Positions 50,339-58,956 of a stretch of 64,000 bases of DNA are shown in pieces. Both the position numbers and the translations under genes were made by a program. The stretch is from Bdellovibrionales bacterium. Lineage in GTDB: Bacteria > Bdellovibrionota > Bdellovibrionia > Bdellovibrionales > UBA1609. The stretch spans positions 1 to 64,000 of the forward strand of contig JAHBUX010000011.1 in NCBI GenBank assembly GCA_019637855.1, in the 5' to 3' direction. A model generated the notes under the pieces. It made no database searches. It was not told where the DNA came from and was given only the letters and a program-made list of their open reading frames with translations. The first letter of the stretch is position 1. Each line of letters begins with the position of its first letter.

Positions 50339-52701
50339 AGCGTCGGCGTCTTAGGCGCTTGTACGACTTCGCCGCCAAAGTTGAAGGCTAGGGAGCCGCG
50401 GATCTGTTTGTCGCCGCTTACGATCTGTTTGTGTTCGATCGAGATGATCCAGCAGTTGCCCGGCGGGCGTAGGTTCAGGACGTATCCCCAGGACTGAATC
50501 TCTTTGGTGAGGTCGTTGAAATTCACTTCGCCTACAGCGTCCATGTATTTCAAACGAAAGCCTGCGCCCAAGCCAATGTTTTTGGTCCGACCAGTATCTT
50601 GCACTTCGTCGCGTTCGTTGATGATCGCGTTCTCGCTGTAGGAGAGTTGAAGGAAATCCGAGGCCGATGTCATCACGCGCAAGCGTGCCGTGGTGTTCAC
50701 CCGGTTGGCGTACATATTGTAAATCGCTGTTGTATAGGTCTCAAAGCGGTCAAAACGCATGTTCAATTGGGCCGTGATCGGGGACCAAGGGTGAGGCAGT
50801 GAGCCATCGGCGCGCCGGCCAGAGCGGGCTTCGATCAAATCATAGGCTTGGGAAAGGCGAAAGAAGACCGAGTTGAAGTACTGAGCGGCATCACCGGAGA
50901 AGAATTTCTGTGTCAGTCGATTGGTGATGGCCAAATCCACGGCCTGACGCTGATAGGTGCGATCTTCATAGTCGAACTGTAGGCCGGTGTTGGGATTGGT
51001 CAAATCTGCATCACTCACTGGATCGAATTGCCGCGAGTATTTTAAGCCTTCGAAGTCGCCGAAGAACGGATGATTGGGTTTGCGCATCCAAGGGATGTGC
51101 GAGTAGCCGATCTCGGGTTCGATCGAGTGTTTCCAGCGCTTGGCTTTAGGGTCGGTCAGATCGCCATACACGCGCGCAAATTCGGTCTTCACCCGAAGAT
51201 CCGTTTGCACGTAGCGGCGGGCCGCGGTCTGTCCGAAGTTAGGGTCGGTCAGATAGAATCGGTACTGCGTTTCGCGAAACGACACGGCCGGCAGCACGTC
51301 AAATAGACGACCTATCTGGAAAGGATAAATCACAGTCGGACGTAGATCCAAGCGTTGGCCAGTGCGGTTCAAATCCAGTTTGCAGGGATAGGTCGTGCAC
51401 AAGCCGCTGTTGAACACGCCATCGCGCACGATTTCCGAGTTTGCTCCCACTCCGGAAGCATTGTTGTCTAGACCGAGGCGGGTGCTCGAATCGACCAATT
51501 GCAAATCATCGTAGTTGAATTTCTCACGCACGTAATTGATGTAGTCCAAGTCGAATGAAAAGTACGGCCCGTTTTCGAACAGCTGAGTTTCTTTGATGGA
51601 GTAGCGAACCTCAGGAAAACGATGAACCGCATCGTCGTTGGGAGCGAGCGGGTAGGACTTAAGCATGTTGGTATAGATGTCGGCTTCCGCGCTCATGTAG
51701 GTGTCGTCACCCGTGCGTGAGATCGACGTGCGACTTTGCAAAGCGGGTTCACCGTGACCTAAAACCTCATCCGGAAAATCTCTGGGGTAGCGCAGATCGC
51801 TGACCATATTGATATCGGCGCGGTGCACGAATTTGTCGGGCATTTCGGAGTACGACTCAAAGTCGACAAAGTAACGATTCAACGCTGTCTTGCGGCCGAA
51901 TTCAGGAGTGCGCACAGCGCGGTCGTTGATCCATGCGCTCTTCAGCTGCCCGCGGCTGTTTTCAGACAGCATGTAGCGGAAATCCTCATGCACTTTGTAA
52001 CCGCGGAATTCGTACCAGCGCGTGGTCAAGGTCACATCGCGGCTGCGGTCGATGGCCCAAAAGTAACTGGCTCCCACGGCCAAACCGCCCTTGTCGGAAC
52101 GATCCATCGTTGGCACTAGAAAGCCGCTTTGGCGTGCGCTCTTCAGTGGCACGATCAGTGAGGGGAGAATCAAAATGGGAAAGCCCGCGATTTTAAAGAC
52201 AGGGCGTTTAATGCGCGCATAGCCGCCAAGTTCGGCGTCGATATTGCGCCCGGAAAAACTCCAGCCCGGCGGGCAGGTGTCGCAGGCAGTATAGTCCGCA
52301 TTGTTGGCCAGGTAACGGGTCTCGCTGACCTTTTGAATCACATCGCCCTCAAACACCACCTGGCCGGATTGCACGAAGCCGTTGTAGATCAAGCCGGTGT
52401 TTTGCTTGTAGTTGAAGATGATGCGATCGCCTTCGACATGCACGCGTTCATTGCTGAGGATGACGTGGCCGATAGCGGTGATGGTTTGGGTTTTCTGATT
52501 GAGTTCAGCGCGGTCGCAGCTTAGATGCTGACCTTGGAAAACGAGTTGCACACCACCGCGCAGGTAGGTGATGCCTTTTTCCATGTCGCTTTCCCAGAAT
52601 TTGGCATTGATCAACACTCCATCCTTCACGCTCTGCGCGAAGGACGTTGCCGAGATCAGGCAGAAAATTCCAAGCAGTACAAACTTGCTGATCAAGCTCA
52701 T
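50335..52701 (-). CDS. lptD: LPS assembly outer-membrane protein LptD
   Basis: A 788-residue LptD, the barrel that inserts lipopolysaccharide in the outer leaflet. Signal peptide 1-22; OstA/LptA-like jellyroll (LRGGVQLVFQGQHLSCDRAELNQ, GDRIIFNYKQNTGLIYNG) to about 150; conserved DTCPPGWSF; IPVLP-like segment (PILILPSLIVPLKSARQSGFLVP); then the large barrel. Cysteines in DYTACDTCPP and LCTTYPCKL could make the disulfides needed in this family. Coupled to the upstream cyclase by ATGA (52698-52701). The stop lies inside the giant hairpin. Confidence 0.93.
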   Translation of the reverse strand: MSLISKFVLLGIFCLISATSFAQSVKDGVLINAKFWESDMEKGITYLRGGVQLVFQGQHLSCDRAELNQKTQTITAIGHVILSNERVHVEGDRIIFNYKQNTGLIYNGFVQSGQVVFEGDVIQKVSETRYLANNADYTACDTCPPGWSFSGRNIDAELGGYARIKRPVFKIAGFPILILPSLIVPLKSARQSGFLVPTMDRSDKGGLAVGASYFWAIDRSRDVTLTTRWYEFRGYKVHEDFRYMLSENSRGQLKSAWINDRAVRTPEFGRKTALNRYFVDFESYSEMPDKFVHRADINMVSDLRYPRDFPDEVLGHGEPALQSRTSISRTGDDTYMSAEADIYTNMLKSYPLAPNDDAVHRFPEVRYSIKETQLFENGPYFSFDLDYINYVREKFNYDDLQLVDSSTRLGLDNNASGVGANSEIVRDGVFNSGLCTTYPCKLDLNRTGQRLDLRPTVIYPFQIGRLFDVLPAVSFRETQYRFYLTDPNFGQTAARRYVQTDLRVKTEFARVYGDLTDPKAKRWKHSIEPEIGYSHIPWMRKPNHPFFGDFEGLKYSRQFDPVSDADLTNPNTGLQFDYEDRTYQRQAVDLAITNRLTQKFFSGDAAQYFNSVFFRLSQAYDLIEARSGRRADGSLPHPWSPITAQLNMRFDRFETYTTAIYNMYANRVNTTARLRVMTSASDFLQLSYSENAIINERDEVQDTGRTKNIGLGAGFRLKYMDAVGEVNFNDLTKEIQSWGYVLNLRPPGNCWIISIEHKQIVSGDKQIRGSLAFNFGGEVVQAPKTPTL

Positions 52702-55400
52702 TTCGTCTTCATTACAAAAACTCCGTCCCAGCCGTCCTCGGGCGGCTCGCTCAGGTAATCCTGGCAGCGCTCGAGATACAGTTTAGAGACCGAGTCCGCC
52801 GGCACTCTATCGAGCGCTTTGGCGAAACATTGTAGTCCATCTTGCCAGGCCTTGGCGTGATAGTGTTGATAGCCCTCTTGAAACCATTTGAGCATTTCGG
52901 CGGTCTGATGGTTGGGGACCTTCTCCTCCGCGATCAACTCATAGATTTTTACGGGTAGTACTTTCCCTTTCACGCGCACCCAATCAACCTCACGACATAC
53001 AAAGTTATCCTTGGCTTCTTGATATGTCATTTCGCTAAGGATTATGCGTGTGCCGTACTGCTTATTAATGCCTTCAAGGCGCGATGCCAGGTTGACAGCA
53101 TCGCCCATCACCGTGTAGCTGCGCACGCTCTGTGAACCCATGTTGCCCACACTGACTTCACCGGTATTTAGGCCGATACCGAGGTCGATTTGCGGCAGCC
53201 CTTTCTTTTCCCATTCCTTCTGAAGTTCAAACAGCTTGTCCACACTCTGCAGAGCGCAACGGCAAGCCCATTTCGCGTGATCGGGAATAGGGATCGGGGC
53301 ACCGAAGAACGACATGATGGCGTCACCCATATATTTGTCCAGCGTGCCCTTGTTCTGAAACACCAGGTCGGTCATCGGCGTTAGATAGCTGTTGAGCAGG
53401 TCGCTGAGGGCGCGGGGATCGAGTTTTTCAGAGATCGTGGTGAAGCCGCGCACGTCGGAGAACGAGACGGTCAGGTGCACCTTCTTACCGCCGAGCTCGA
53501 TATTGCGCGGGTCGGAGAGAATCTCGTTCACGATGGCCGGGGAAACGTACTTAGAGAAGGTTTGGCGCAGCTCTTTCTTGCCGCGCTCTTCCGTCAAGTA
53601 GCGATAAAAGGTCATGCTGACATAGATCACGCCGGTTAAGAACAACGGCCAAATGATCGACACCACGATGCCGTGATTGAATAGGTAATAATAATCCACA
53701 AGAGCGATGGCGAGAGTGAAGGCGAGAGTCAGCAAGAGGCCCGACACGGCGCCAAGATAGGCCAGCGCTATGCTGAGCGTGATGCCCATAATGCCGAGGA
53801 CCAGCGGCATATAGACGCGCTCGTTGGGCAGCGAACGGAAAAAGTTGCGTTGAATCATATTGTCGATGGAATTCAGATGAGTTTCGGCCCCAGGATAATT
53901 CTCTTCGTAGGGCGTCACCCGAAGATCGTAAATACCCATGGCGGTGGCACCGACAACGAAGATCTTGTCTTTGATAAATTCAGATTTTTTGACCTTATAA
54001 CTGGTCAGTTCCCACTTTTTGCTTTGCGCGTTCCACACGCGCTGTTCGACCTCGGCTTCCGGCGAGTCGGACAGCAGATCGGCGAAACTCAGATAGGGAA
54101 ACATCTTCTGCGGGCCCGCGTAGTTTAAAAGCTGACGAGCTTGGCCATCGACAGGCAGATCGAAAACTTTGTCGCCGGTTTCGTTGTTGGTGATCTCAAG
54201 TTCCGAGATCTCTTTCATCATGGTGGCGTCACTATAGGCAAGCTTCGGCGAGGCGTTGTAACCTTTCACCACTAAGTAGGCCTTCAGTGCGATCGAAGGG
54301 AAGTACTGCGCTCCCGAACGCACCACCAGCAATTTGCTACGGATCGTGCCGTCTGCATCCTGTTCGGTGTTGAAAAAACCTGTGTGCTTCGTGCCTTGTG
54401 CTACGATTGGCGTGTCGCGCACCCAGGTGTCGGCGTAAACCAAAGAGTTAATCTTTGAGCTGTTGCGGTAGTACTGCAGCCAAGCATCATAGGTCGGGTA
54501 GTTGAACTCGTTGGGATTCTCTTGTTTGACGATCTCGGGCCACGCGCCATTCAACTCTTCGCGAAAGTCGTCCAAGATCGTGTTGCAGGTTTCATGCAGC
54601 TCAGCGGTGATCTTGCCGGCTTGCAAAACCTCTTCGTTACGGTTGCGTGGCTTTCCAAGAGCCTCGCGTACGGCTTTCTCTTTTTCATCCAGAACCCCGG
54701 CAAAGTTCTGTGTCAACACGGCTGGCATATAGGGAGCGAAAGGATCAATGGCCGACATGAGGATCTCTTCTCGGTCCCACCCCTTGGCCTCCGGTGTGCG
54801 CTTGAAGATCAGATCGCGGCAAAATTCCGTCTCGGGCGGCCACAGTGTCGACTGTAGAGTGTACGGATAAAAGCTTCCGGCCACGATCTTGTCGGCGTGA
54901 GTGGCGAAGGTTTTACCTAAGGCATCGTCTTGATCCAGTTGTGGGGCGAGATTGGTTAGCAAGGTGTCGTGTTCGGTCTTTCCGAGCTCACGCAACTTCT
55001 CCATCACCTGAGTGGCGGGGTTGTGCGTGGGTTCGGAAAAGGTGATATCGAACGCCATCATCTTAGCGCCGTCCTTGAAGGCATTGTCCAAAGCTTTGGC
55101 CAGAGTGGCACGTGGCCATGGCCAGCGACCGACGGTGTTGACGGCGCGTTCATCGATGGTAAGCAGTGCAAGGTCCGGGGACGGTTTGCGCGGTCCGCGC
55201 ATGCGCAAGCGATAGTCGATGGACTTTTGATGAGCTAGATATAGAACGTCGGCCACACCTAGAACATTTTCGCCGCGTAAGCGCTTGGCGTTTAAGCCGT
55301 AGTAGGGAAATGTCAGCGCGGCCAAAGCCAAGGTCAAATACACGCCGATTGCGACAGGGCTGATTAGCCACCCGCCTAAGGTCTTCCATGACAGCTTCAT
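52698..55400 (-). CDS. CHASE2-domain class III adenylate/guanylate cyclase
   Basis: A 900-residue membrane cyclase. First span about 10-33; CHASE2 periplasmic sensor (RMRGPRKPSPDLALLTIDERAV, GRWPWPRATLAKALD, GAKMMAFDITFSEP) to about 500; three spans (about 505-575); cyclase domain with VSFSDVRGFTTISEKL (first metal Asp), LDKYMGDAIMSFFGAP (second), NTGEVSVGNMG and VMGDAVNLASRLE; then a TPR-like tail of about 60 residues. Makes cAMP or cGMP from NTP when the sensor is engaged. The CHASE2 region is unusually long. Start 55400 (ATG) is preferred to TTG 55415. Four-base overlap with lptD. Confidence 0.9.
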   Translation of the reverse strand: MKLSWKTLGGWLISPVAIGVYLTLALAALTFPYYGLNAKRLRGENVLGVADVLYLAHQKSIDYRLRMRGPRKPSPDLALLTIDERAVNTVGRWPWPRATLAKALDNAFKDGAKMMAFDITFSEPTHNPATQVMEKLRELGKTEHDTLLTNLAPQLDQDDALGKTFATHADKIVAGSFYPYTLQSTLWPPETEFCRDLIFKRTPEAKGWDREEILMSAIDPFAPYMPAVLTQNFAGVLDEKEKAVREALGKPRNRNEEVLQAGKITAELHETCNTILDDFREELNGAWPEIVKQENPNEFNYPTYDAWLQYYRNSSKINSLVYADTWVRDTPIVAQGTKHTGFFNTEQDADGTIRSKLLVVRSGAQYFPSIALKAYLVVKGYNASPKLAYSDATMMKEISELEITNNETGDKVFDLPVDGQARQLLNYAGPQKMFPYLSFADLLSDSPEAEVEQRVWNAQSKKWELTSYKVKKSEFIKDKIFVVGATAMGIYDLRVTPYEENYPGAETHLNSIDNMIQRNFFRSLPNERVYMPLVLGIMGITLSIALAYLGAVSGLLLTLAFTLAIALVDYYYLFNHGIVVSIIWPLFLTGVIYVSMTFYRYLTEERGKKELRQTFSKYVSPAIVNEILSDPRNIELGGKKVHLTVSFSDVRGFTTISEKLDPRALSDLLNSYLTPMTDLVFQNKGTLDKYMGDAIMSFFGAPIPIPDHAKWACRCALQSVDKLFELQKEWEKKGLPQIDLGIGLNTGEVSVGNMGSQSVRSYTVMGDAVNLASRLEGINKQYGTRIILSEMTYQEAKDNFVCREVDWVRVKGKVLPVKIYELIAEEKVPNHQTAEMLKWFQEGYQHYHAKAWQDGLQCFAKALDRVPADSVSKLYLERCQDYLSEPPEDGWDGVFVMKTK

Positions 55401-55493
55401 AACTAGTCCATCCAAAGTTGAGTTTTTCTGACCCTGCTTATCAATATGGTAGTAGAGGCCTTACACTGAAGGCAACACAATGAAGGAGCTGGG

Positions 55494-55835
55494 ATGCAGG
55501 CCAATTTTGCCAAGCGTGGTGGTGTTGTAGTTGTGGAACTAACAGGGCGCTTGAGTTTTGAAAACAGCGAGCCCTTCCGTCGCACCTGTCTCGAGAGATT
55601 GGTCAGAGAAAAGGTCGTCTTCGACCTCAGTCACTTGAACTTCGTAGGATCACTCGGCCTCAAAGACTTCGTAGAAACGTTAGACGTGATGGCGCGGCAG
55701 TCGGGTGCCGGTGTGAAATTTTGTGGAGTGAGTTCCGAGTTTCGTCGCCTGTTCGAAGCCACGAGTTTACGTGGCCTCGAGATCTTCGACTCTACTGAAA
55801 AAGCTATTCAGAGCTTTGCGCGCCCGACTCCGTAA
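55494..55835 (+). CDS. STAS-domain anti-sigma-factor-antagonist-like protein
   Basis: A 113-residue single STAS domain: VVVVELTGRLSFENSEPFR, VVFDLSHLNFVGSLGLKDFVETL (the serine in FVGSLGL is where SpoIIAA-type proteins are phosphorylated) and GVKFCGVSSEFRRLFEATSL. Members switch anti-sigma kinases on and off. No RsbW-like kinase is adjacent. AAGGAG precedes the ATG. Divergent from the cyclase and convergent with the coiled-coil gene (32-base overlap). Confidence 0.88.
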   Translation: MQANFAKRGGVVVVELTGRLSFENSEPFRRTCLERLVREKVVFDLSHLNFVGSLGLKDFVETLDVMARQSGAGVKFCGVSSEFRRLFEATSLRGLEIFDSTEKAIQSFARPTP

Positions 55836-56940
55836 GTCTTAGGCGTAGCATCTCAATCTCTTTGATCAGCGTTTTGACCTTCTCGCCCGCGGCGAAGCGC
55901 TCTTTCTCCAGTTCATTTTTTAGGCCGTGGATCTCTTTGCGCTGCTGGTTGAGCGTCACGCTGATGTTCTGATTGAGTTTTTGCAAATTCTTGTTCTTCT
56001 CGTCGATCTGCTCAAGCTCGCGTTGTTTATGATTCCACAGCGCTTGCAGGGATTCCACCTGTTCGGTCAGGCGTGAACGTTCGTCGCGTAGCGAAGGAAT
56101 TTCGCTGCGCAGACGCTCCAGTTCTTGCGTTTTGTCTTCGCGATCGATCAAGGTCTCTTTGAGCTCAAGGCGCAAAGAAGCGGTTTCTCTTTCTAAATTG
56201 TCAAGGCGAGTGGATGCATCGGTGCGGCTCAGTTCAAATTGCCGGCGCTCAAGCACCAAAGTGTTTTCTACCTCTATCTTTTCGTTGTACATGCGATCGC
56301 GCTCAGCGGCCTTGCTGCGCATAATGTCCACTTGCTCACGGGCTTCATTTAGGCGAGCTGCGAAAGACTGAGTGATCTGTTCGGCTTGAGCTTGGCCTTC
56401 GGCCACTTTTTCCCGTAAGCCAATGGCGTCTTGCAACTGACTGCGCATGCTGTAAGCGGCCCGCTTCATGCGGGCGCGATGGCGCTCCAAGCGGCCGAGG
56501 CGGCGTTGAAAGCTCTGCGCCTGTACGAAGATATCGGTGTACATTTTCTCGAGCTTCGCGATTTTCTCTCTGTAACCTAGATTTTGTTCAGTCAGCTCGG
56601 CGCTGCGTGAGTTCCCCATGCGGTCCTTTTCGACCATCACCAGGTATTGATCTTTCAGAGTTTCGAAACGAGTGCGCATATTCTGTGCCTCGCGTTCGTG
56701 CGAGGCGACGCGTTCGTCGAGCTCATTGCTCTTGCGCAAAGCCACTGACAAGCGCGCCATCAGATCTTCGTTTTGCGTGATCAAAGCTTCGAGTGTGGAC
56801 GACTTCAGGGCCGCTGCCGGAATATCGCTAAAATCGACACCTTTAGGCAATTGATTGGGCAGAGGAATGGCTTTGACTCGCTCTTCGAGCTCTTGCAGGG
56901 AATGCGGACGTGAGGTGTGGAAAGATCCTTTTTCCATCAT
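55804..56940 (-). CDS. Long coiled-coil protein
   Basis: A 378-residue cytoplasmic protein, almost wholly coiled coil from about residue 45 to the end (heptads rich in Leu, Glu, Arg and Gln, such as LERHRARMKRAAYSMRSQL and ELERLRSEIPSLRDERSRL). The N-terminal 45 residues are proline-containing and irregular (VKAIPLPNQLPKGVDFSDIP). No enzymatic motif. It resembles filament-forming or scaffold proteins of Bdellovibrio-like cells, but the family is not identifiable. GAGGAG sets the ATG at 56940. Confidence 0.75.
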   Translation of the reverse strand: MMEKGSFHTSRPHSLQELEERVKAIPLPNQLPKGVDFSDIPAAALKSSTLEALITQNEDLMARLSVALRKSNELDERVASHEREAQNMRTRFETLKDQYLVMVEKDRMGNSRSAELTEQNLGYREKIAKLEKMYTDIFVQAQSFQRRLGRLERHRARMKRAAYSMRSQLQDAIGLREKVAEGQAQAEQITQSFAARLNEAREQVDIMRSKAAERDRMYNEKIEVENTLVLERRQFELSRTDASTRLDNLERETASLRLELKETLIDREDKTQELERLRSEIPSLRDERSRLTEQVESLQALWNHKQRELEQIDEKNKNLQKLNQNISVTLNQQRKEIHGLKNELEKERFAAGEKVKTLIKEIEMLRLRLTESGAQSSE

Positions 56941-57002
56941 GGACTCCTCTTGAAAAGGCCGACCGTGGCCTAGGCAGATATTGCCGAGCAACATCTGAAT
57001 TT

Positions 57003-57023
57003 AGTGTCTCAGTAAAAGACACT
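57003..57023. promoter_or_regulatory. Small palindrome between divergent genes
   Basis: AGTGTCT (57003-57009) and AGACACT (57017-57023) flank CAGTAAA in the 164-base region between the coiled-coil gene and the membrane protein gene. It could be an operator; no terminator role is needed here. Confidence 0.4.
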
Positions 57024-57104
57024 TGCTGTCAAAAATGCGAAAACAGCCAGTAGCGCAAAGCATAATAACTCCAGACCTTTGTCGAATGTGCCGAAAGGCT
57101 AGCT

Positions 57105-57704
57105 ATGAGTGAAGTGGCCAAGTCGATCACAGTCGTAGAGGTTGCCCATGCATCTGAGATGCAGGAGGATCTGCGCCGTAAGCTCAAGGAGTCGCAAAAG
57201 CTCGATGGCTCGCGCATCGACTCGGTTCGCGCTACGGTCTTAAGCTCCGTGGTGTCGGAAAGCTATGACCGCGCCAAGGATGATCTGCGCGCCTACGTCG
57301 AGCACAAAGCCTCTTATCCCGCGTTTCAGGTGCGGGTTGAGCGTCATGTTGAACATTGTTGTGATCTGATTGAAGCCATTAAAACGAAGCGCAACTTTCC
57401 TGGCCTGGCTTCGCTGTCTTTGTCTAAACAGCAAGAATTGCACGAGCGTGTGCTCGAACATTTTGAAGAGCTCAAGCAGAACTTAAAGCATGTTGAAAAG
57501 GTAGAGCGCGATCACAAACTGACGGATGTGCGATCGACAGTTTGGGTACTGAAAACTTTGTCTTTCACAGTGGCCGCGGTCATGGCCGTGGCGTTCTTTA
57601 TCGAAGTGAATTCGGGAATGCTTATGTCTTCAGTGAGCGTGGCGCAAGGCCTGCTCGACGACGCCAGCACCTGGGTCGTCGGCTACTTACCGTTTCTCCA
57701 CTGA
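57105..57704 (+). CDS. Helical membrane protein of unknown function
   Basis: A 199-residue protein: about 145 cytoplasmic residues of amphipathic helix with heptad character (MQEDLRRKLKESQKLDGSR, HFEELKQNLKHVEKVERDH), then one membrane span at about 148-166 (LSFTVAAVMAVAFFIEV) and a short tail. Possibly a tail-anchored coiled-coil partner of nearby proteins. AAAGG is close to the ATG. Overlaps the convergent disulfide-bond gene by 18 bases. Confidence 0.7.
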   Translation: MSEVAKSITVVEVAHASEMQEDLRRKLKESQKLDGSRIDSVRATVLSSVVSESYDRAKDDLRAYVEHKASYPAFQVRVERHVEHCCDLIEAIKTKRNFPGLASLSLSKQQELHERVLEHFEELKQNLKHVEKVERDHKLTDVRSTVWVLKTLSFTVAAVMAVAFFIEVNSGMLMSSVSVAQGLLDDASTWVVGYLPFLH

Positions 57705-58883
57705 TAGTTCCCGCGCTTTCGACAAGACGGGAATAAGCTGCCCGCGGGCCAGTTGGCGACCGTTAGCAAATATTGTCGGCGTGCCCATCACATTGACCAA
57801 GACACCTTGCTTAGCCTGCGCTTTGATGGCGTCAATAGTGGCGGCATCAGAGAGGCAGCGTTCGACCGACTCCCAGTTCATTCCTAGGTTGGAAACTTGC
57901 TTGGACAATAAGACATCGACCTCTTGCACGCTGCCCATGCGGTTGACTTCGTCTTGCGCCTCGAACAGGGCATGATGCATGGGCCAGCCCTTGCCTTCTT
58001 TCTCAGCGCAATAAACGGATTGAGCGAGGCGGCAGGAGATGCCGCTATTCGATTCGATTTTTTCGTTGCAAGCCCCGTCGAGCGGGAAAGAGTAGTATTC
58101 AAAGCGCACATCGGGATGGGCTTTCACAAATGCATCCAAGGTGTAACTGGCGTGTTTGCAATGGCCGCAACGGAAGTCGGCGAACTCAACCAGTGTCATC
58201 ACCGCTTTGCCGCTCTCCGGCCCCATCACCAGGCTGGGTTTGGCCACAAATTCTTGCTTGGGCGCGGCTTCCCACTCGCGCACCGATTCGGTCACGAGGC
58301 GTGTCAGCTCCGCGTCGCCGAGGTTTTGCATAAACATTTTATGACCCACAAAAGCCATTGCAGGAATGGCGGCAAAGGAGATCAGGATCACCCGCGATTC
58401 GCTCCACCAAGCCGGAATATCGTTCTTCAAGCTCGACCAGAACGGTTCGCGCACCACGCCCTTGTAAGCCACAAAGGTTACGATACTTAAGATATAGAGG
58501 CCGATGCAAAACAGGCAGTAGTTGCGCAGCAGAAGCAGCGAAATCGCACCCATAACAATCGAGGCCAACATGCTTGAGCCTGACAGCAGCAAAGCACTTC
58601 GGCGCACGCGCTCCGGGTGGTCGGTCCATTCTAGCCAGCCCAAGAGGATCAAGAAGAACATCACCGCGTTCAAAGCGGCGCCCCAAAGCGATAGCGGGAT
58701 GCCGAACAAAGAGGCGTAGGCTGAGGCCGAAACCGCATCGCAGTTGAAAGTGGCGTTGACGTTGCAAATCGACTGACCCGAAGAGAAGCCGAATTTCAGT
58801 GGGTAGTAGTGCAAGGTTAGGTAGATATGAAAGCCGAGAGAAACCAATGTGCTAAGAAGGGCGATCTGTACACGCGTTTTCAT
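57687..58883 (-). CDS. VKOR-DsbA fusion (disulfide bond formation)
   Basis: A 398-residue fusion. Residues 1-150 have four spans of vitamin K epoxide reductase type, with the loop cysteines (ICNVNATFNC) and the quinone-proximal CxxC (YCLFCIGLY). Residues about 190-398 form a DsbA-like thioredoxin domain with RCGHCKHAS (CxxC) and the cis-proline GTPTIFANG. One protein thus oxidises substrates and passes electrons to quinone, replacing DsbA plus DsbB. The start at 58883 (AAGGG ahead) gives a proper first span. Likely clients include LptD nearby and cysteine-rich secreted proteins. Confidence 0.88.
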   Translation of the reverse strand: MKTRVQIALLSTLVSLGFHIYLTLHYYPLKFGFSSGQSICNVNATFNCDAVSASAYASLFGIPLSLWGAALNAVMFFLILLGWLEWTDHPERVRRSALLLSGSSMLASIVMGAISLLLLRNYCLFCIGLYILSIVTFVAYKGVVREPFWSSLKNDIPAWWSESRVILISFAAIPAMAFVGHKMFMQNLGDAELTRLVTESVREWEAAPKQEFVAKPSLVMGPESGKAVMTLVEFADFRCGHCKHASYTLDAFVKAHPDVRFEYYSFPLDGACNEKIESNSGISCRLAQSVYCAEKEGKGWPMHHALFEAQDEVNRMGSVQEVDVLLSKQVSNLGMNWESVERCLSDAATIDAIKAQAKQGVLVNVMGTPTIFANGRQLARGQLIPVLSKARELSVEKR

Positions 58884-58956
58884 TGCCCTTATTAGACCTG
58901 GTTTTGAATCCCCAGGCAACGCTTGATTTCACCGCGATGCGATTACAAACTTAATC

